The notes beneath the pieces are model-generated. The model searched no databases, was not told where the DNA came from, and saw only the letters and a program-made list of their open reading frames with translations. The translations under genes were made by a program, and so were the position numbers. This document shows positions 25,771 through 35,046 of a DNA stretch of 52,259 nucleotides, piece by piece. The stretch is from CAYRNC01 sp964425645 (GTDB lineage: Bacteria; Bacillota; Clostridia; Peptostreptococcales; Anaerovoracaceae). The stretch lies in contig CAYRNC010000003.1 of assembly GCA_964425645.1 (NCBI GenBank), positions 1 to 52,259 of the forward strand. Reading direction: 5' to 3'. Position 1 is the first letter of the stretch. Every line of letters begins with the position of its first letter.

Positions 25771-28266
25771 CTACAGGTTCAACTTTATCTGATCGCTGCC
25801 GTTATTTTTTTCGGGATCGCAATCATCTATTTCTTCCTCCCTTATCACTTTCGCCATGGCTATAATGTTGGCATCCTCTGCCACTTTCATAATCTTGACA
25901 CCCTGCGTAGCCCTGCTCAGCTTTGACACTTCATCTGCCCTTATTCTTATAATTATACCGTCAGAATTCACGAGCAGAATCTCATCATCCTCATTTACAA
26001 CCATGGCTCCTATGAGTTCACCCGTCTTGCTGAATTTTCTCTTATCATAAGTTAAAAGGCCTTTTCCTCCCCTTGCCTGAACCCGATATTCCTTTACCGA
26101 TGTTCTTTTCCCGTATCCTGCCTGTGTGACCACAAGAAGCTCTTCGTCCCTTTCGGCCAGCTCCATGGCCACCACCTCGTCGTTTTTATCCAGGCTGATA
26201 GCCCTTACGCCCCTTGCAAGCCTCCCCATGGGCCTTACATCTTCTTCATTAAAACAGATGCACTTTCCTTGTTTGGTTATAATTATGACATTGCTGCTTC
26301 CCGTAGTTTCCTGTATGCTGATCATCTCATCGCCGTCTTTGAGATTTATCGCAATAAGCCCCGTTTTTCGATTGGTATCGAATTGGGAAAGAGCCGTCTT
26401 TTTAATGGTACCGTTTTTTGTTACTGCTATCAGGTATCTTTCTGCAGAGAAATCCTCGATCGGAATTATAGCGGTGATTCTTTCCCTTTGCATAAGGTTT
26501 AAGAAATTTATCGCAGGCGTACCCCTTGCCGTCCTTTGAGCCTCAGGTATTTCATAGGCTTTAATTCTATGGGCTTTTCCCGTATTCGTAAAGAACATCA
26601 GATAATCATGGGTGGAAGTGATCAAAAGATTCTTTACAAAATCGTTTTCCCTTGTAGTAAGCCCGGTAATGCCCCTGCCGCCCCTCCTTTGGGTCTTATA
26701 CGTATCCGCCGATACCCTTTTAATGTATCCCAGGTGGGTAAGGGTTACGGCTACCTGTTCCTCCTGGATCAGATCCTCTTCATCAATGTCGTCCATATCA
26801 ACGGTTATCTTCGTTCTACGCTTGTCTCCGTATTTTTTCTTTATGTCCAAAAGCTCTTCCTTGATGATAGACATGAGCAACTTTTCATCCGACAGAACTT
26901 TGTTATACCAGGCAATTTGCTTCATAAGCTCTTCATACTCTGATTCGATCTTTTCCCTTTCCAATCCCTGCAGCCTGGCGAGCCTCATATCCAGTATGGC
27001 TTGGGCCTGTATATCCGAGAGCCCGAAGGCCTCCATCAACCTGGGCTTTGCATCGTTGTAGCTTTCCCTGATCAGCTTTATGACAGCATCTATATTATCC
27101 AAAGCGATGCGAAGGCCCTCAAGAATGTGGGCCCTTGCTTCCGCTTTTGCAAGGTCAAATTGTGTTCTTTTAGTTACAACATCCTTTTGATGCAATAAGT
27201 AATAGCTCAGCATCTCATGCAGGTTTAGCAGCCTTGGCTGTCCATCAACCAAAGCGATAAAAATCATGCTGAAAGTCTCTTGAAGCTGGGTGTGTTTAAA
27301 AAGTCTGTTTAACACGATCTGGGGGTTGGCATTCCTGGTAAGCTCTATTACCACCCTCATCCCGTTGCGGTTGGATTCATCCCTTATATCTGCAATGCCG
27401 TCTAATTTTTTGTCCTTTATCAGATCTGCAATCTTCTCAATTATCCTTGCCTTGTTTACCTGATAAGGTATTTCAGTTACTATTATCTGCTGCCTTCCTC
27501 TGTCGGTCTCTTCAAATTCTGTTTTGGATCTGACCCTGACCCTACCCTGTCCGCTTCGATAAGCCTGTCTTGCGCTGCTTTTGCCCATAATAATGGCACC
27601 GGTCGGGAAATCCGGTCCTTTTACTATTTTTAATATATCATTGATGTCCGCATCTTCTTTATCTATCAATAAAATTGCAGCGTCGATTATTTCCCCTAAG
27701 TTGTGAGGTGGAATAGAAGTAGCCATACCGACCGCTATCCCGTTGCTGCCGTTGACTAAAAGATTTGGGAAACGGGAAGGGAGGACCTCAGGTTCCTTTT
27801 CTTCTCCGTCGAAATTGGGAACAAACGATACCGTATCTTTATCGATATCCCTTAACATCTCCATGGCAAAAGGTGTCATTCTTGCTTCCGTATAACGCAT
27901 AGCCGCCGCCCCGTCGCCATCGACAGATCCGAAGTTACCGTGTCCGTCAACCAACATGTACCGGATAGAAAAATCCTGAGCCATCCTCACCATTGCATCG
28001 TATACAGAACTGTCGCCGTGGGGATGATATTTACCCAAAACCTCTCCGACTATACGTGCTGATTTTTTATGAGGCTTATCGGAAGTCAGATTCAAACCTG
28101 ACATCCCGTAAAGAATGCGCCTATGAACAGGTTTTAATCCATCCCTTACATCAGGTAAAGCCCTTCCGACGATGACGCTCATGGCGTAATCGATGTATGA
28201 GGTCTTCATCTCATCATATATTTCAATTTGCATAAGTTTTTTGTCTTCGATAAAACTGTTGGCCAT
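25771..28266 (-). CDS. gyrA: DNA gyrase subunit A
   Basis: GyrA cuts and rejoins DNA in the gyrase heterotetramer that introduces negative supercoils. The 831-residue protein has the winged-helix quinolone region (HPHGDSSVYDAMVRMAQDF), the catalytic tyrosine in AAMRYTEARM and a six-bladed C-terminal beta-pinwheel with the GyrA box TQRRGGRG. It follows gyrB by 17 bases on the same strand, pointing away from the origin. The quinolone-region serines and acidic residue (HGDSSVYD) look unmodified in sequence. Confidence 0.98.
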   Translation of the reverse strand: MANSFIEDKKLMQIEIYDEMKTSYIDYAMSVIVGRALPDVRDGLKPVHRRILYGMSGLNLTSDKPHKKSARIVGEVLGKYHPHGDSSVYDAMVRMAQDFSIRYMLVDGHGNFGSVDGDGAAAMRYTEARMTPFAMEMLRDIDKDTVSFVPNFDGEEKEPEVLPSRFPNLLVNGSNGIAVGMATSIPPHNLGEIIDAAILLIDKEDADINDILKIVKGPDFPTGAIIMGKSSARQAYRSGQGRVRVRSKTEFEETDRGRQQIIVTEIPYQVNKARIIEKIADLIKDKKLDGIADIRDESNRNGMRVVIELTRNANPQIVLNRLFKHTQLQETFSMIFIALVDGQPRLLNLHEMLSYYLLHQKDVVTKRTQFDLAKAEARAHILEGLRIALDNIDAVIKLIRESYNDAKPRLMEAFGLSDIQAQAILDMRLARLQGLEREKIESEYEELMKQIAWYNKVLSDEKLLMSIIKEELLDIKKKYGDKRRTKITVDMDDIDEEDLIQEEQVAVTLTHLGYIKRVSADTYKTQRRGGRGITGLTTRENDFVKNLLITSTHDYLMFFTNTGKAHRIKAYEIPEAQRTARGTPAINFLNLMQRERITAIIPIEDFSAERYLIAVTKNGTIKKTALSQFDTNRKTGLIAINLKDGDEMISIQETTGSSNVIIITKQGKCICFNEEDVRPMGRLARGVRAISLDKNDEVVAMELAERDEELLVVTQAGYGKRTSVKEYRVQARGGKGLLTYDKRKFSKTGELIGAMVVNEDDEILLVNSDGIIIRIRADEVSKLSRATQGVKIMKVAEDANIIAMAKVIREEEIDDCDPEKNNGSDQIKLNL

Positions 28267-28283
28267 ACTGTCGTCTCCCTAAC

Positions 28284-30209
28284 CTATATGTCAAGATTTT
28301 TAACGTATTTAGCATTTTCTTCGATAAATTTTCTCCTGGGAGGCACTTTATCTCCCATTAAAATTGTAAAGATGTCGTCTGCCGCCGCCATATCGTCAAC
28401 CGTCACCTGGACGAGCGAACGCCTCTTAAAATCCATAGTTGTCTCCCAAAGCTGCTCCGCATCCATTTCGCCCAGACCTTTGTAGCGTTGAGGCGGTTTT
28501 ATGCCCTGACGACCTATTTCGTTTAACAATTTTTCCTGTTCCCTTTCCGTATAGGTATAATAAACTTCTTTGCCTTTCGCGGTGCGATAAAGAGGAGGCT
28601 GAGCCACATAAACATAACCCCCCTCTACAAGAGGTTTCATGTACCTATAGAAAAACGTAAGTAAAAGCGTGCGGATGTGTGCACCGTCTACGTCTGCGTC
28701 GGTCATTATTATGATCTTATGATAGCGGAGTTTATCTGCGTTGAAATCCTCCCCTATATTGCAGCCGAAAGCTGTTATCATGTTTTTTATCTCTTCGGAA
28801 CTTAAAATTCTGTCCAATCTCGCTTTTTCGACGTTCAGTATTTTCCCTCTTAAAGGCAGAATGGCCTGTCTTGCCCTGTCTCTTCCCATTTTAGCAGAAC
28901 CTCCGGCAGATTCGCCTTCCACTAAAAATATTTCCGATATCGCCGGATCTTTTTCGGAACAGTCAGCTAATTTACCCGGAAGCGCAATATTATCCAATAC
29001 GCCTTTTCTTCTCGTAAGCTCCCTAGCCTTCCTGGCAGCCTCTCTCGCCCTCGCAGCCCGAAGACATTTATCCAGAATTAACCTGCTTTGTTGAGGGTTT
29101 TCCTCCAAAAAGGCCATTAAATTTTCATTGGTCGTCGTTTCAACAAAGCCCCTCATTACGCTGTTTCCAAGCTTCGCCTTCGTCTGACCTTCAAACTGGG
29201 GCTGTGTAAGCTTAACAGACACAATAGCCGTCAGTCCCTCTCTTACATCCTCCCCGCTCAGGCTGTCCTCATTTTCTTTAATGAATTTATTTCTTTTGGC
29301 ATATTCATTAAAAACCCTTGTTAGTGCGGCCCTAAAACCCACCATGTGAGTTCCGCCTTCGGTAGTATTTATATTGTTTGCATAAGATAAAATCAGCTCA
29401 TTATACCGATCCGTATACTGCATGGCGATTTCAACTTCCATATCTTTTTTCTTTAACATAAAATATATGACATCCTGGTGAATTACACCTTTATTCTTGT
29501 TCATATATTTTACATATTCTTTGATTCCGCCTTCATAGTGAAATACTTCCTTTTTCTTTCGACCCTCTCTTTCATCTTTTAGGGTAATTTTAACCCCTTT
29601 GTTTAAAAAGGCCATCTCCCGAAGCCTGTATTCCAGCGTTTCGTAATTGAAATTCAAATCCTCAAATATATCGGCATCGGGTTTAAACATCGTTTTGGAA
29701 CCGGTTCTTCTGCCGCATTCCCCGACAACCTCCAAGGGAGTAACGGTTTTCCCCCTGGAGTATGTCTGACGATATATCTTCCCTTCTCTCTTAATTTCAA
29801 CGGTCATTATTTCAGAGAGCGCATTTACAGCAGAGGCGCCTATCCCGTGAAGACCTCCGGATACCTTGTATCCTCCCCCTCCAAACTTCCCGCCGGCATG
29901 AAGCACTGTATGAATAACCTCCACTGCGGGAATTTTGAGCTTGGGATGAAGGTCCACCGGCATGCCTCTCCCGTCGTCTTCTATTAAAATCGAATTATCT
30001 TCCTGAATTGTTACGCTGATGCTTTTGCAAAACCCTGCCAACGCTTCATCTATGCTATTATCCACCACCTCATACACAAGATGATGCAGACCCTTGGGCC
30101 CTGTAGTACCGATATACATACCCGGACGCTTTCTGACAGGTTCAAGTCCCTCTAGAACCTGTATTTGTTCGGCATTATATTGCTGCTGTTTTACATCCGC
30201 TGCCGCCAT
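28284..30209 (-). CDS. gyrB: DNA gyrase subunit B
   Basis: GyrB hydrolyses ATP to drive strand passage. The 641-residue protein has the GHKL ATPase start (GLEPVRKRPGMYIG, EVVDNSIDEALAG, DDGRGMPV, GLHGIGASAVNALS), a transducer domain and a Toprim domain (LVEGESAGGSA, DADVDGAHI). It starts with ATG behind CAGGAGG. It is divergent from dnaA across the origin, unlike the Bacillus order dnaA-dnaN-recF-gyrB-gyrA. Confidence 0.98.
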   Translation of the reverse strand: MAAADVKQQQYNAEQIQVLEGLEPVRKRPGMYIGTTGPKGLHHLVYEVVDNSIDEALAGFCKSISVTIQEDNSILIEDDGRGMPVDLHPKLKIPAVEVIHTVLHAGGKFGGGGYKVSGGLHGIGASAVNALSEIMTVEIKREGKIYRQTYSRGKTVTPLEVVGECGRRTGSKTMFKPDADIFEDLNFNYETLEYRLREMAFLNKGVKITLKDEREGRKKKEVFHYEGGIKEYVKYMNKNKGVIHQDVIYFMLKKKDMEVEIAMQYTDRYNELILSYANNINTTEGGTHMVGFRAALTRVFNEYAKRNKFIKENEDSLSGEDVREGLTAIVSVKLTQPQFEGQTKAKLGNSVMRGFVETTTNENLMAFLEENPQQSRLILDKCLRAARAREAARKARELTRRKGVLDNIALPGKLADCSEKDPAISEIFLVEGESAGGSAKMGRDRARQAILPLRGKILNVEKARLDRILSSEEIKNMITAFGCNIGEDFNADKLRYHKIIIMTDADVDGAHIRTLLLTFFYRYMKPLVEGGYVYVAQPPLYRTAKGKEVYYTYTEREQEKLLNEIGRQGIKPPQRYKGLGEMDAEQLWETTMDFKRRSLVQVTVDDMAAADDIFTILMGDKVPPRRKFIEENAKYVKNLDI

Positions 30210-30276
30210 ATATATTCCTCCTGATCTATTTTACAGGGCTTTTAATGTTTTTTCAGCCCTTTATTCACGACAGTTT

Positions 30277-30305
30277 ATTATATCGCAAACATACTGGAAT
30301 TTCAA
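30277..30305 (-). promoter_or_regulatory. Consensus-like promoter of gyrBA
   Basis: On the minus strand TTGAAA (30305-30300) and TATAAT (30282-30277) are separated by exactly 17 bases, about 70 bases upstream of gyrB. It matches the vegetative consensus at 11 of 12 positions. Confidence 0.75.
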
Positions 30306-30432
30306 GCAAAATTAATAGACCATACGATATTATCCTGTGCTTAAATAACCGATTTTAATCATGTGGACAGTTTTATCCACACGGTGTGAATAAAGCAAAG
30401 AAATCGAATTATATATTATTTGTTTTGGGGAC

Positions 30433-30461
30433 TTGTCTGTGGATAACTTTTTTTGTATGAT
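30433..30461 (+). promoter_or_regulatory. Predicted dnaA promoter containing a DnaA box
   Basis: TTGTCT (30433-30438) and TATGAT (30456-30461) are 17 bases apart. The DnaA box at 30438-30446 overlaps the -35 end and the spacer, so DnaA bound there should block its own transcription. The start codon is at 30516, behind an AAAAGGA sequence. Confidence 0.6.
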
Positions 30462-30515
30462 AGAATAACATCAGGTTTGTTTGCAGCAATCAATTCAAAA
30501 AGGAATGATAAAAAC

Positions 30516-31856
30516 ATGAACAACATTGAACAATCTTGGGTAAAAGCACTGGAATTTCTAAAACCTGAGCTGACTCCCGTAAGTTATGATACATGGATAA
30601 GCCCTTTAAAACCGTTCCGCCTGGATGAGGAAAAGGCCCGGCTGTATTTAATCTCCGGCGGGGGTATAGGTAAAAATCTTTTAGAGGATCGTTACAGAAA
30701 CATCATTGAATCTGCGGTAAAACATGCTTTTGGCATTACGCTTTCAGCTGTTTTTCTGGATTCGGAAGAAGTGGAACTAGCGGAAGCATCAAAGGCAAAC
30801 GCTTTAAACAGAACGTTTACGGATGAACTGTATTTAAATCCAAAATATGTTTTCAGCACATTTGTCGTAGGCAACAATAATCGCTTTGCCCATGCAGCTT
30901 CCCTCGCCGTAGCCGAACAACCCGCATATGCCTACAATCCCTTGTTTATTTATGGGGGGGCAGGTCTTGGAAAGACCCATTTAATGCATGCAATAGGACA
31001 TCATATCGTACGTCATGCGCCCAAAATGAAAGTTCTTTATGTCTCTTCCGAAATGTTTACAAACGAACTAATTAAAGCTATAAGGGAAAACAAGACCCAT
31101 ATGTTCAAAAATAAGTACAGAAGCATAGATGTACTGCTTATCGACGATATACAATTTATTGAGAAAAAAGAAAGAGTCCAGGAGGAGTTTTTCCACACAT
31201 TTGAAGCCTTAAAAGCATCGAACAAGCAGATAATACTTTCGAGCGACCGTCCCCCAAAGGAATTCGCAACCCTTGAAGAAAGGCTTCGTTCCCGCTTTGA
31301 ATGGGGCCTGATGGCGGACATCCAGCCCCCTGATTTTGAAACTCGGGTGGCGATCCTCTGTAAAAAGGCAGAATTAGAGGAGATAGCCGTTGACGATGAA
31401 TTCATGTCGGTTATTGAGGTTATCGCTGAAAAAATCCGTCACAATATAAGGGAGCTTGAAGGGGCCTTTATTCGGGTCGTTGCATATGCCTCACTGACAG
31501 GACAAAGCATTAACAGGGATCTGACGAGAGAGGTTCTGAAGGATGTATTTTTAACTAAAGACAGGGATATAACACCCGACCTTATAAAAGATAACGTCTG
31601 CAGGCACTTTGATATAAAACGGACAGACATCGAGTCGGCAAAACGGTCAAGAAACCTGTCTTTTCCCAGGCAAATCGCTATGTACCTTTGCAGAAATTTG
31701 ACAGATCTTTCTTTGCCCAAAATAGGGGAAGCTTTCGGAAACAGGGATCATACCACCGTATTGCATGCCTGCGACAAGATTGGAGCTGAGTTGAAAGAGA
31801 ATGAAGTTCTGAAAGAAGTAATATTAAAAATAGAAACTTCAATTCGGGAAAACTGA
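30516..31856 (+). CDS. dnaA: Chromosomal replication initiator DnaA
   Basis: DnaA binds the origin boxes, opens the duplex and recruits the helicase. The 446-residue protein has domain I (NIEQSWVKALEFLKPELTPVSYDTWI split over the first 30 residues), a AAA+ domain with GGAGLGKTHLMHAIG (Walker A) and LLIDDIQF (Walker B), and domain IV with the box-binding signature NRDHTTVLHACDKI. The frame can be extended to 30453, but ATG at 30516 begins domain I and follows AAAAGGA. Confidence 0.98.
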   Translation: MNNIEQSWVKALEFLKPELTPVSYDTWISPLKPFRLDEEKARLYLISGGGIGKNLLEDRYRNIIESAVKHAFGITLSAVFLDSEEVELAEASKANALNRTFTDELYLNPKYVFSTFVVGNNNRFAHAASLAVAEQPAYAYNPLFIYGGAGLGKTHLMHAIGHHIVRHAPKMKVLYVSSEMFTNELIKAIRENKTHMFKNKYRSIDVLLIDDIQFIEKKERVQEEFFHTFEALKASNKQIILSSDRPPKEFATLEERLRSRFEWGLMADIQPPDFETRVAILCKKAELEEIAVDDEFMSVIEVIAEKIRHNIRELEGAFIRVVAYASLTGQSINRDLTREVLKDVFLTKDRDITPDLIKDNVCRHFDIKRTDIESAKRSRNLSFPRQIAMYLCRNLTDLSLPKIGEAFGNRDHTTVLHACDKIGAELKENEVLKEVILKIETSIREN

Positions 31857-32004
31857 CACCTCCCTGAATAAGTTTTACGACTTATCCACAGGAACGGCGT
31901 TCTCTCTAACGCTGTTAAATCTTTATCCACAGGACTTATCCACAAATCCACAGGCCCTACTACTACTTCTACTACATAGATATAATAAGAAGGAGACAGC
32001 CGCT
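31857..32004. other. oriC: oriC unwinding region with DnaA boxes and DnaA-trios
   Basis: The dnaA-dnaN spacer holds three perfect TTATCCACA boxes at 31882-31890, 31923-31931 and 31936-31944, plus a degenerate AAATCCACA at 31945-31953. A GC-rich GGCC step follows, then six tandem triplets CTA CTA CTA CTT CTA CTA at 31957-31974, matching the complement of the DnaA-trio element. An AT-rich TATAATAA follows, then dnaN. This arrangement (boxes, GC step, trios) is the same as the basal unwinding element of Bacillus subtilis, so opening very probably starts here. Confidence 0.88.
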
Positions 32005-33117
32005 ATGAAGTTAATTTGCAATCAGCAATCATTATTTAAAGCATTAAACACCGTTTCCAAGGCGGTTACCGCTAGAACAACCATCCCTTTATTAAAAGGC
32101 ATTCTTCTTGAAACATCAAACGGTCAATTAAAAATAAGCGCATCCGATTTGGATTTAAGCATCGAGAAAAAAATACATTGTACCGTTTTAGAAGAAGGAT
32201 CTGCAGTAGTATCTGCTAAATTATTCAGTGACATCATAAGAAGGCTTCCGCATGAAGACGTGGAAATTGAATTAAAAGAAACCAACCGGCTTGATGTCAG
32301 ATGTCTGTCATCCGATTTTACTATTATCGCCCAGTCGTCAGATGAATTTCCTAAAATTGATGAAATAAAAGAGGAAAAAAGAATAAGGTTCGACAAAGAA
32401 ATAATAAAGAATATGATAAGAAAAACATCGTTTTCTGCCAGCATAGAGGAATCAAAAGGTGTCATAGTCGGTGTCTTGATAGAAATAGAAAAGGGGCAGT
32501 TATCCATGGTGGCTCTGGACGGATTCAGAATGGCGGTTACAAGAACCGAGATGGAAGGTGATCTGAAGCTGAAAATAATCATAGCGGCAAGAATATTAAA
32601 TGAAATTTATAAGATAATTTCCGAAAGCGAGGAAGCAGATTTTATAGACTTGATACTAGATGAGAAAAAGGCTGTCTTCTTTATAGAGGATACGTTGATA
32701 GTAGCAAGACTTTTAGAAGGGGATTTTATAAAATATCAAGAGATATTACCGAAAGAATATGAAAGCAGGATAATAGTCAATAAGGAGGAGCTGCTTGAAA
32801 GCATAGAAAGAGCAGCACTGTTTGCACGGGATGGAAGAAACAATTTGGTTAAATTATCGTTATACCGGGACAAAATAATAATAACCTCAAGGTCAGAAGA
32901 AGGTAACGTAAAAGAAGAAGTATTTATGAAAAAGGATGGAGAAGATCTTGAGATAGGATTCAATGCAAAATATATCTCCGATGCATTAAAGGCAATTTCC
33001 GATGAGGAGATATCTATGGAATTCAATAGCAGCATCAGCCCATGTCTGATTAAGCAAACGGAAGGTAATGAATACGAATATCTGATTCTTCCCGTTAGAA
33101 TAGCTGCTGACAGTTGA
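32005..33117 (+). CDS. dnaN: DNA polymerase III beta subunit (sliding clamp)
   Basis: The clamp encircles DNA and tethers the polymerase. The 370-residue protein has the three-fold domain pattern, starting MKLICNQQSLFKALNTVSKA and ending with the LPVRIAADS tail. An AAGGAGACAGCC ribosome-binding site precedes the ATG. recF starts one base after its stop, so the two are translationally coupled. Confidence 0.98.
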   Translation: MKLICNQQSLFKALNTVSKAVTARTTIPLLKGILLETSNGQLKISASDLDLSIEKKIHCTVLEEGSAVVSAKLFSDIIRRLPHEDVEIELKETNRLDVRCLSSDFTIIAQSSDEFPKIDEIKEEKRIRFDKEIIKNMIRKTSFSASIEESKGVIVGVLIEIEKGQLSMVALDGFRMAVTRTEMEGDLKLKIIIAARILNEIYKIISESEEADFIDLILDEKKAVFFIEDTLIVARLLEGDFIKYQEILPKEYESRIIVNKEELLESIERAALFARDGRNNLVKLSLYRDKIIITSRSEEGNVKEEVFMKKDGEDLEIGFNAKYISDALKAISDEEISMEFNSSISPCLIKQTEGNEYEYLILPVRIAADS

Positions 33118-33118
33118 T

Positions 33119-34222
33119 ATGTATATTGACGAAATGAGCCTAATAAATTTTAGGAACTATAAAAACGAAAGAATTAATTTTCATGAAAAAACCAATCTGA
33201 TAATAGGAAGCAATGCCCAGGGTAAAACCAATCTTCTTGAAGGATTGTATATTATGAGCCTTGGAAAATCATTCAGAACAAATAAAGACAAAGAAATGAT
33301 AGGCTTTTCGGGAAGCTCGTGTGCGGTTAAATGCAGCTATATAAAAAGGGGAATTCAAAACAGCATAGAGATAGGTATATCTTCAGCGGGAAAAAGCATA
33401 AAAATAGGAAATATAGCTGCAGAAAAAACAAGCGACCTGCTTGAACATGTGTATACTGTAATATTTTCACCAGAGGACATGAAAATAATAAAGGATGAGC
33501 CGGAAAAAAGAAGAAGGTTCATGGATAGAGAAATTTGCCTGATCAGACCCGTATATTATCGAAGTCTGGGAAGATATAAAAAGACGCTGGCGCATAAAAA
33601 CGCACTGCTTAAAAAAGAAAATAGCGACGAGGAAATGCTTAGAACGTGGGACAGCATACTGGCAGACAGCGGATCGAGGATAATATGGGAAAGAAATAAA
33701 TTTATCGAGAAACTTAACGCTTTCAGCCGGGATTATCACAGCCGTATAACAGAAGGAAAAGAGGAGCTTAATTTAATATATGAAGCAGATATAAAAGAAT
33801 GCTCCGACATACCCGCTATTAATGAAGCATTCAAAGAAATTTTAACTAAAAAAAGGAAGGAAGATATATCAAAAGGGACAACCGGGGCAGGGCCTCAAAA
33901 AGATGATATTAAGGTGACAATAAACGGGGTAGATGCCAGACATTACGGATCCCAGGGACAACAGCGAACAGCGGCACTTTCTATGAAGCTGGCCTTGATA
34001 AAACTTATAAAAGAAGAGAAGGAGGAAGATGCGATTTTACTTCTTGATGACGTTCTGTCGGAGTTGGATGAATCAAGGCAGAAATTTCTATTTGATACCC
34101 TTTTGGACATACAGCTGTTCATTACCTCTGCAGATTTAAGCGGCACCCTAATGAAAAGAATAAAAAAGGGTCAAATATTAACAATTGACAAGGGTAGGAT
34201 AGTGAAAAACAGTTTGACATAA
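33119..34222 (+). CDS. recF: DNA replication and repair protein RecF
   Basis: RecF is an SMC-like ATPase that loads RecA at gapped DNA. The 367-residue protein has Walker A GSNAQGKTNLLEG, the signature region YGSQGQQRTAALSMKLA and Walker B LLLDDVLSELDESRQ. No yaaA-type S4-domain gene lies between dnaN and recF, and gyrB does not follow recF as in Bacillus. The last codons of the gene carry the -35 box of the rpmH promoter. Confidence 0.97.
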   Translation: MYIDEMSLINFRNYKNERINFHEKTNLIIGSNAQGKTNLLEGLYIMSLGKSFRTNKDKEMIGFSGSSCAVKCSYIKRGIQNSIEIGISSAGKSIKIGNIAAEKTSDLLEHVYTVIFSPEDMKIIKDEPEKRRRFMDREICLIRPVYYRSLGRYKKTLAHKNALLKKENSDEEMLRTWDSILADSGSRIIWERNKFIEKLNAFSRDYHSRITEGKEELNLIYEADIKECSDIPAINEAFKEILTKKRKEDISKGTTGAGPQKDDIKVTINGVDARHYGSQGQQRTAALSMKLALIKLIKEEKEEDAILLLDDVLSELDESRQKFLFDTLLDIQLFITSADLSGTLMKRIKKGQILTIDKGRIVKNSLT

Positions 34223-34242
34223 AAGTACTTTAAATGTATAAT
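34214..34242 (+). promoter_or_regulatory. Perfect-consensus sigma-A promoter of rpmH
   Basis: TTGACA (34214-34219), 17 bases, TATAAT (34237-34242). Both hexamers and the spacing match the consensus exactly. The -35 box overlaps the last codons of recF. A strong promoter fits the demand for L34 and RNase P protein. Confidence 0.85.
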
Positions 34243-34288
34243 TACGTGGCAATTGTCTCCCAAAAATATGAAGGAGGAGGTGTGAGAA

Positions 34289-34423
34289 ATGAAAAGAACG
34301 TTTCAGCCTAAGAAGCGACAAAGAAGCAAAGAGCACGGTTTTAGAAAAAGAATGAGCACAAAAAACGGTAGAAATGTGTTAAAGAGAAGAAGATTGAAAG
34401 GTAGAAAATCACTCACAGCATAG
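34289..34423 (+). CDS. rpmH: 50S ribosomal protein L34
   Basis: The frame encodes 44 residues, beginning MKRTFQPKKRQRSKEHGF and ending with a lysine/arginine-rich tail. This matches the length and sequence of L34. A strong AAGGAGGAGG ribosome-binding site lies upstream of the ATG. It precedes rnpA, the nearly universal arrangement. Confidence 0.98.
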   Translation: MKRTFQPKKRQRSKEHGFRKRMSTKNGRNVLKRRRLKGRKSLTA

Positions 34424-34445
34424 AGACCGCGGGCGTGGTCTTTTT
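34424..34445 (+). terminator. Weak terminator or attenuator between rpmH and rnpA
   Basis: AGACC (34424-34428) and GGTCT (34437-34441) form a hairpin followed by a short T run. It would partly end transcription after the abundant rpmH message and let some continue into rnpA. Confidence 0.6.
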
Positions 34446-34470
34446 GTTTCGAATCCCTTAAGGAGTTCAC

Positions 34471-34809
34471 ATGCTCAAACAGGATGTACTGCGCAAGAAA
34501 AAGGAATTTACATTATTATATAACAAAGGCAAATCCGTGGGGGAAAAGTGCCTTGTCCTCATCTTTCGAAAAAACGGGCTTCCTTATAACAGGAAGGCAT
34601 TTGTGGCAAGCAAAAAGGTGGGGGGAAGCGTCCAGAGAAACAGGGCCAGAAGGTTGCTTAGGGAAAGTTACAGATCTTTAGAGAAAAATATCAAACCGGG
34701 CTATGATATTTTATTTATTGCCCGGAAAACTATTGTGGAACTGAAATATGCGGATGTGAAAAAAAGTATGGAAGCCGCAACAAGAAAAGCGAGAATACTA
34801 TTAGATTGA
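34471..34809 (+). CDS. rnpA: Ribonuclease P protein component
   Basis: This small basic protein (112 residues) helps the RNase P RNA process tRNA 5' ends. The signature KVGGSVQRNRARRLLRESYR is present and the N-terminal half has the family pattern (FTLLYNKGKSVG). It has an AAGGAG ribosome-binding site and lies between rpmH and yidD. Confidence 0.97.
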   Translation: MLKQDVLRKKKEFTLLYNKGKSVGEKCLVLIFRKNGLPYNRKAFVASKKVGGSVQRNRARRLLRESYRSLEKNIKPGYDILFIARKTIVELKYADVKKSMEAATRKARILLD

Positions 34810-34822
34810 CAGGTGAAGGTGT

Positions 34823-35032
34823 TTGAAATACATCCTTGTTTTCATAATCAAAGGATATCAGAAATTTATTTCACCGCTGTTTCCGGCGAAATGCCGGTTT
34901 TATCCCAGCTGTTCCTCATATTTTATACAGGCCGTTCAAAAATACGGAACGCTTAAGGGATCTTATCTTGGAATGAAAAGAATTTTAAAATGTCATCCCT
35001 TTAACCCAGGAGGGTATGATCCTTTAAAATGA
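34823..35032 (+). CDS. yidD: Membrane protein insertion efficiency factor YidD
   Basis: YidD is a small protein that aids YidC-dependent insertion. The 69-residue frame starts with TTG behind AGGTGAAGGTG and contains the conserved FPAKCRFYPSCSSYFIQAV cysteine motif and the CHPFNPGGYDPLK ending. It is between rnpA and yidC as usual. Confidence 0.95.
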   Translation: MKYILVFIIKGYQKFISPLFPAKCRFYPSCSSYFIQAVQKYGTLKGSYLGMKRILKCHPFNPGGYDPLK

Positions 35033-35046
35033 CTGGAGGATAGTTA

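Larger units (their letters stand above)
30210..30515. other. gyrB-dnaA intergenic region with two DnaA boxes
   Basis: This 306-base region separates the two replication arms. It holds two perfect DnaA boxes: TTATCCACA at 30373-30381 (plus) and its complement TGTGGATAA at 30438-30446. Divergent promoters flank them. It is AT-rich with a TATATTATT tract near 30410. With the dnaA-dnaN spacer it could make a bipartite origin, but the duplex-opening signals are only on the dnaN side. Confidence 0.65.
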
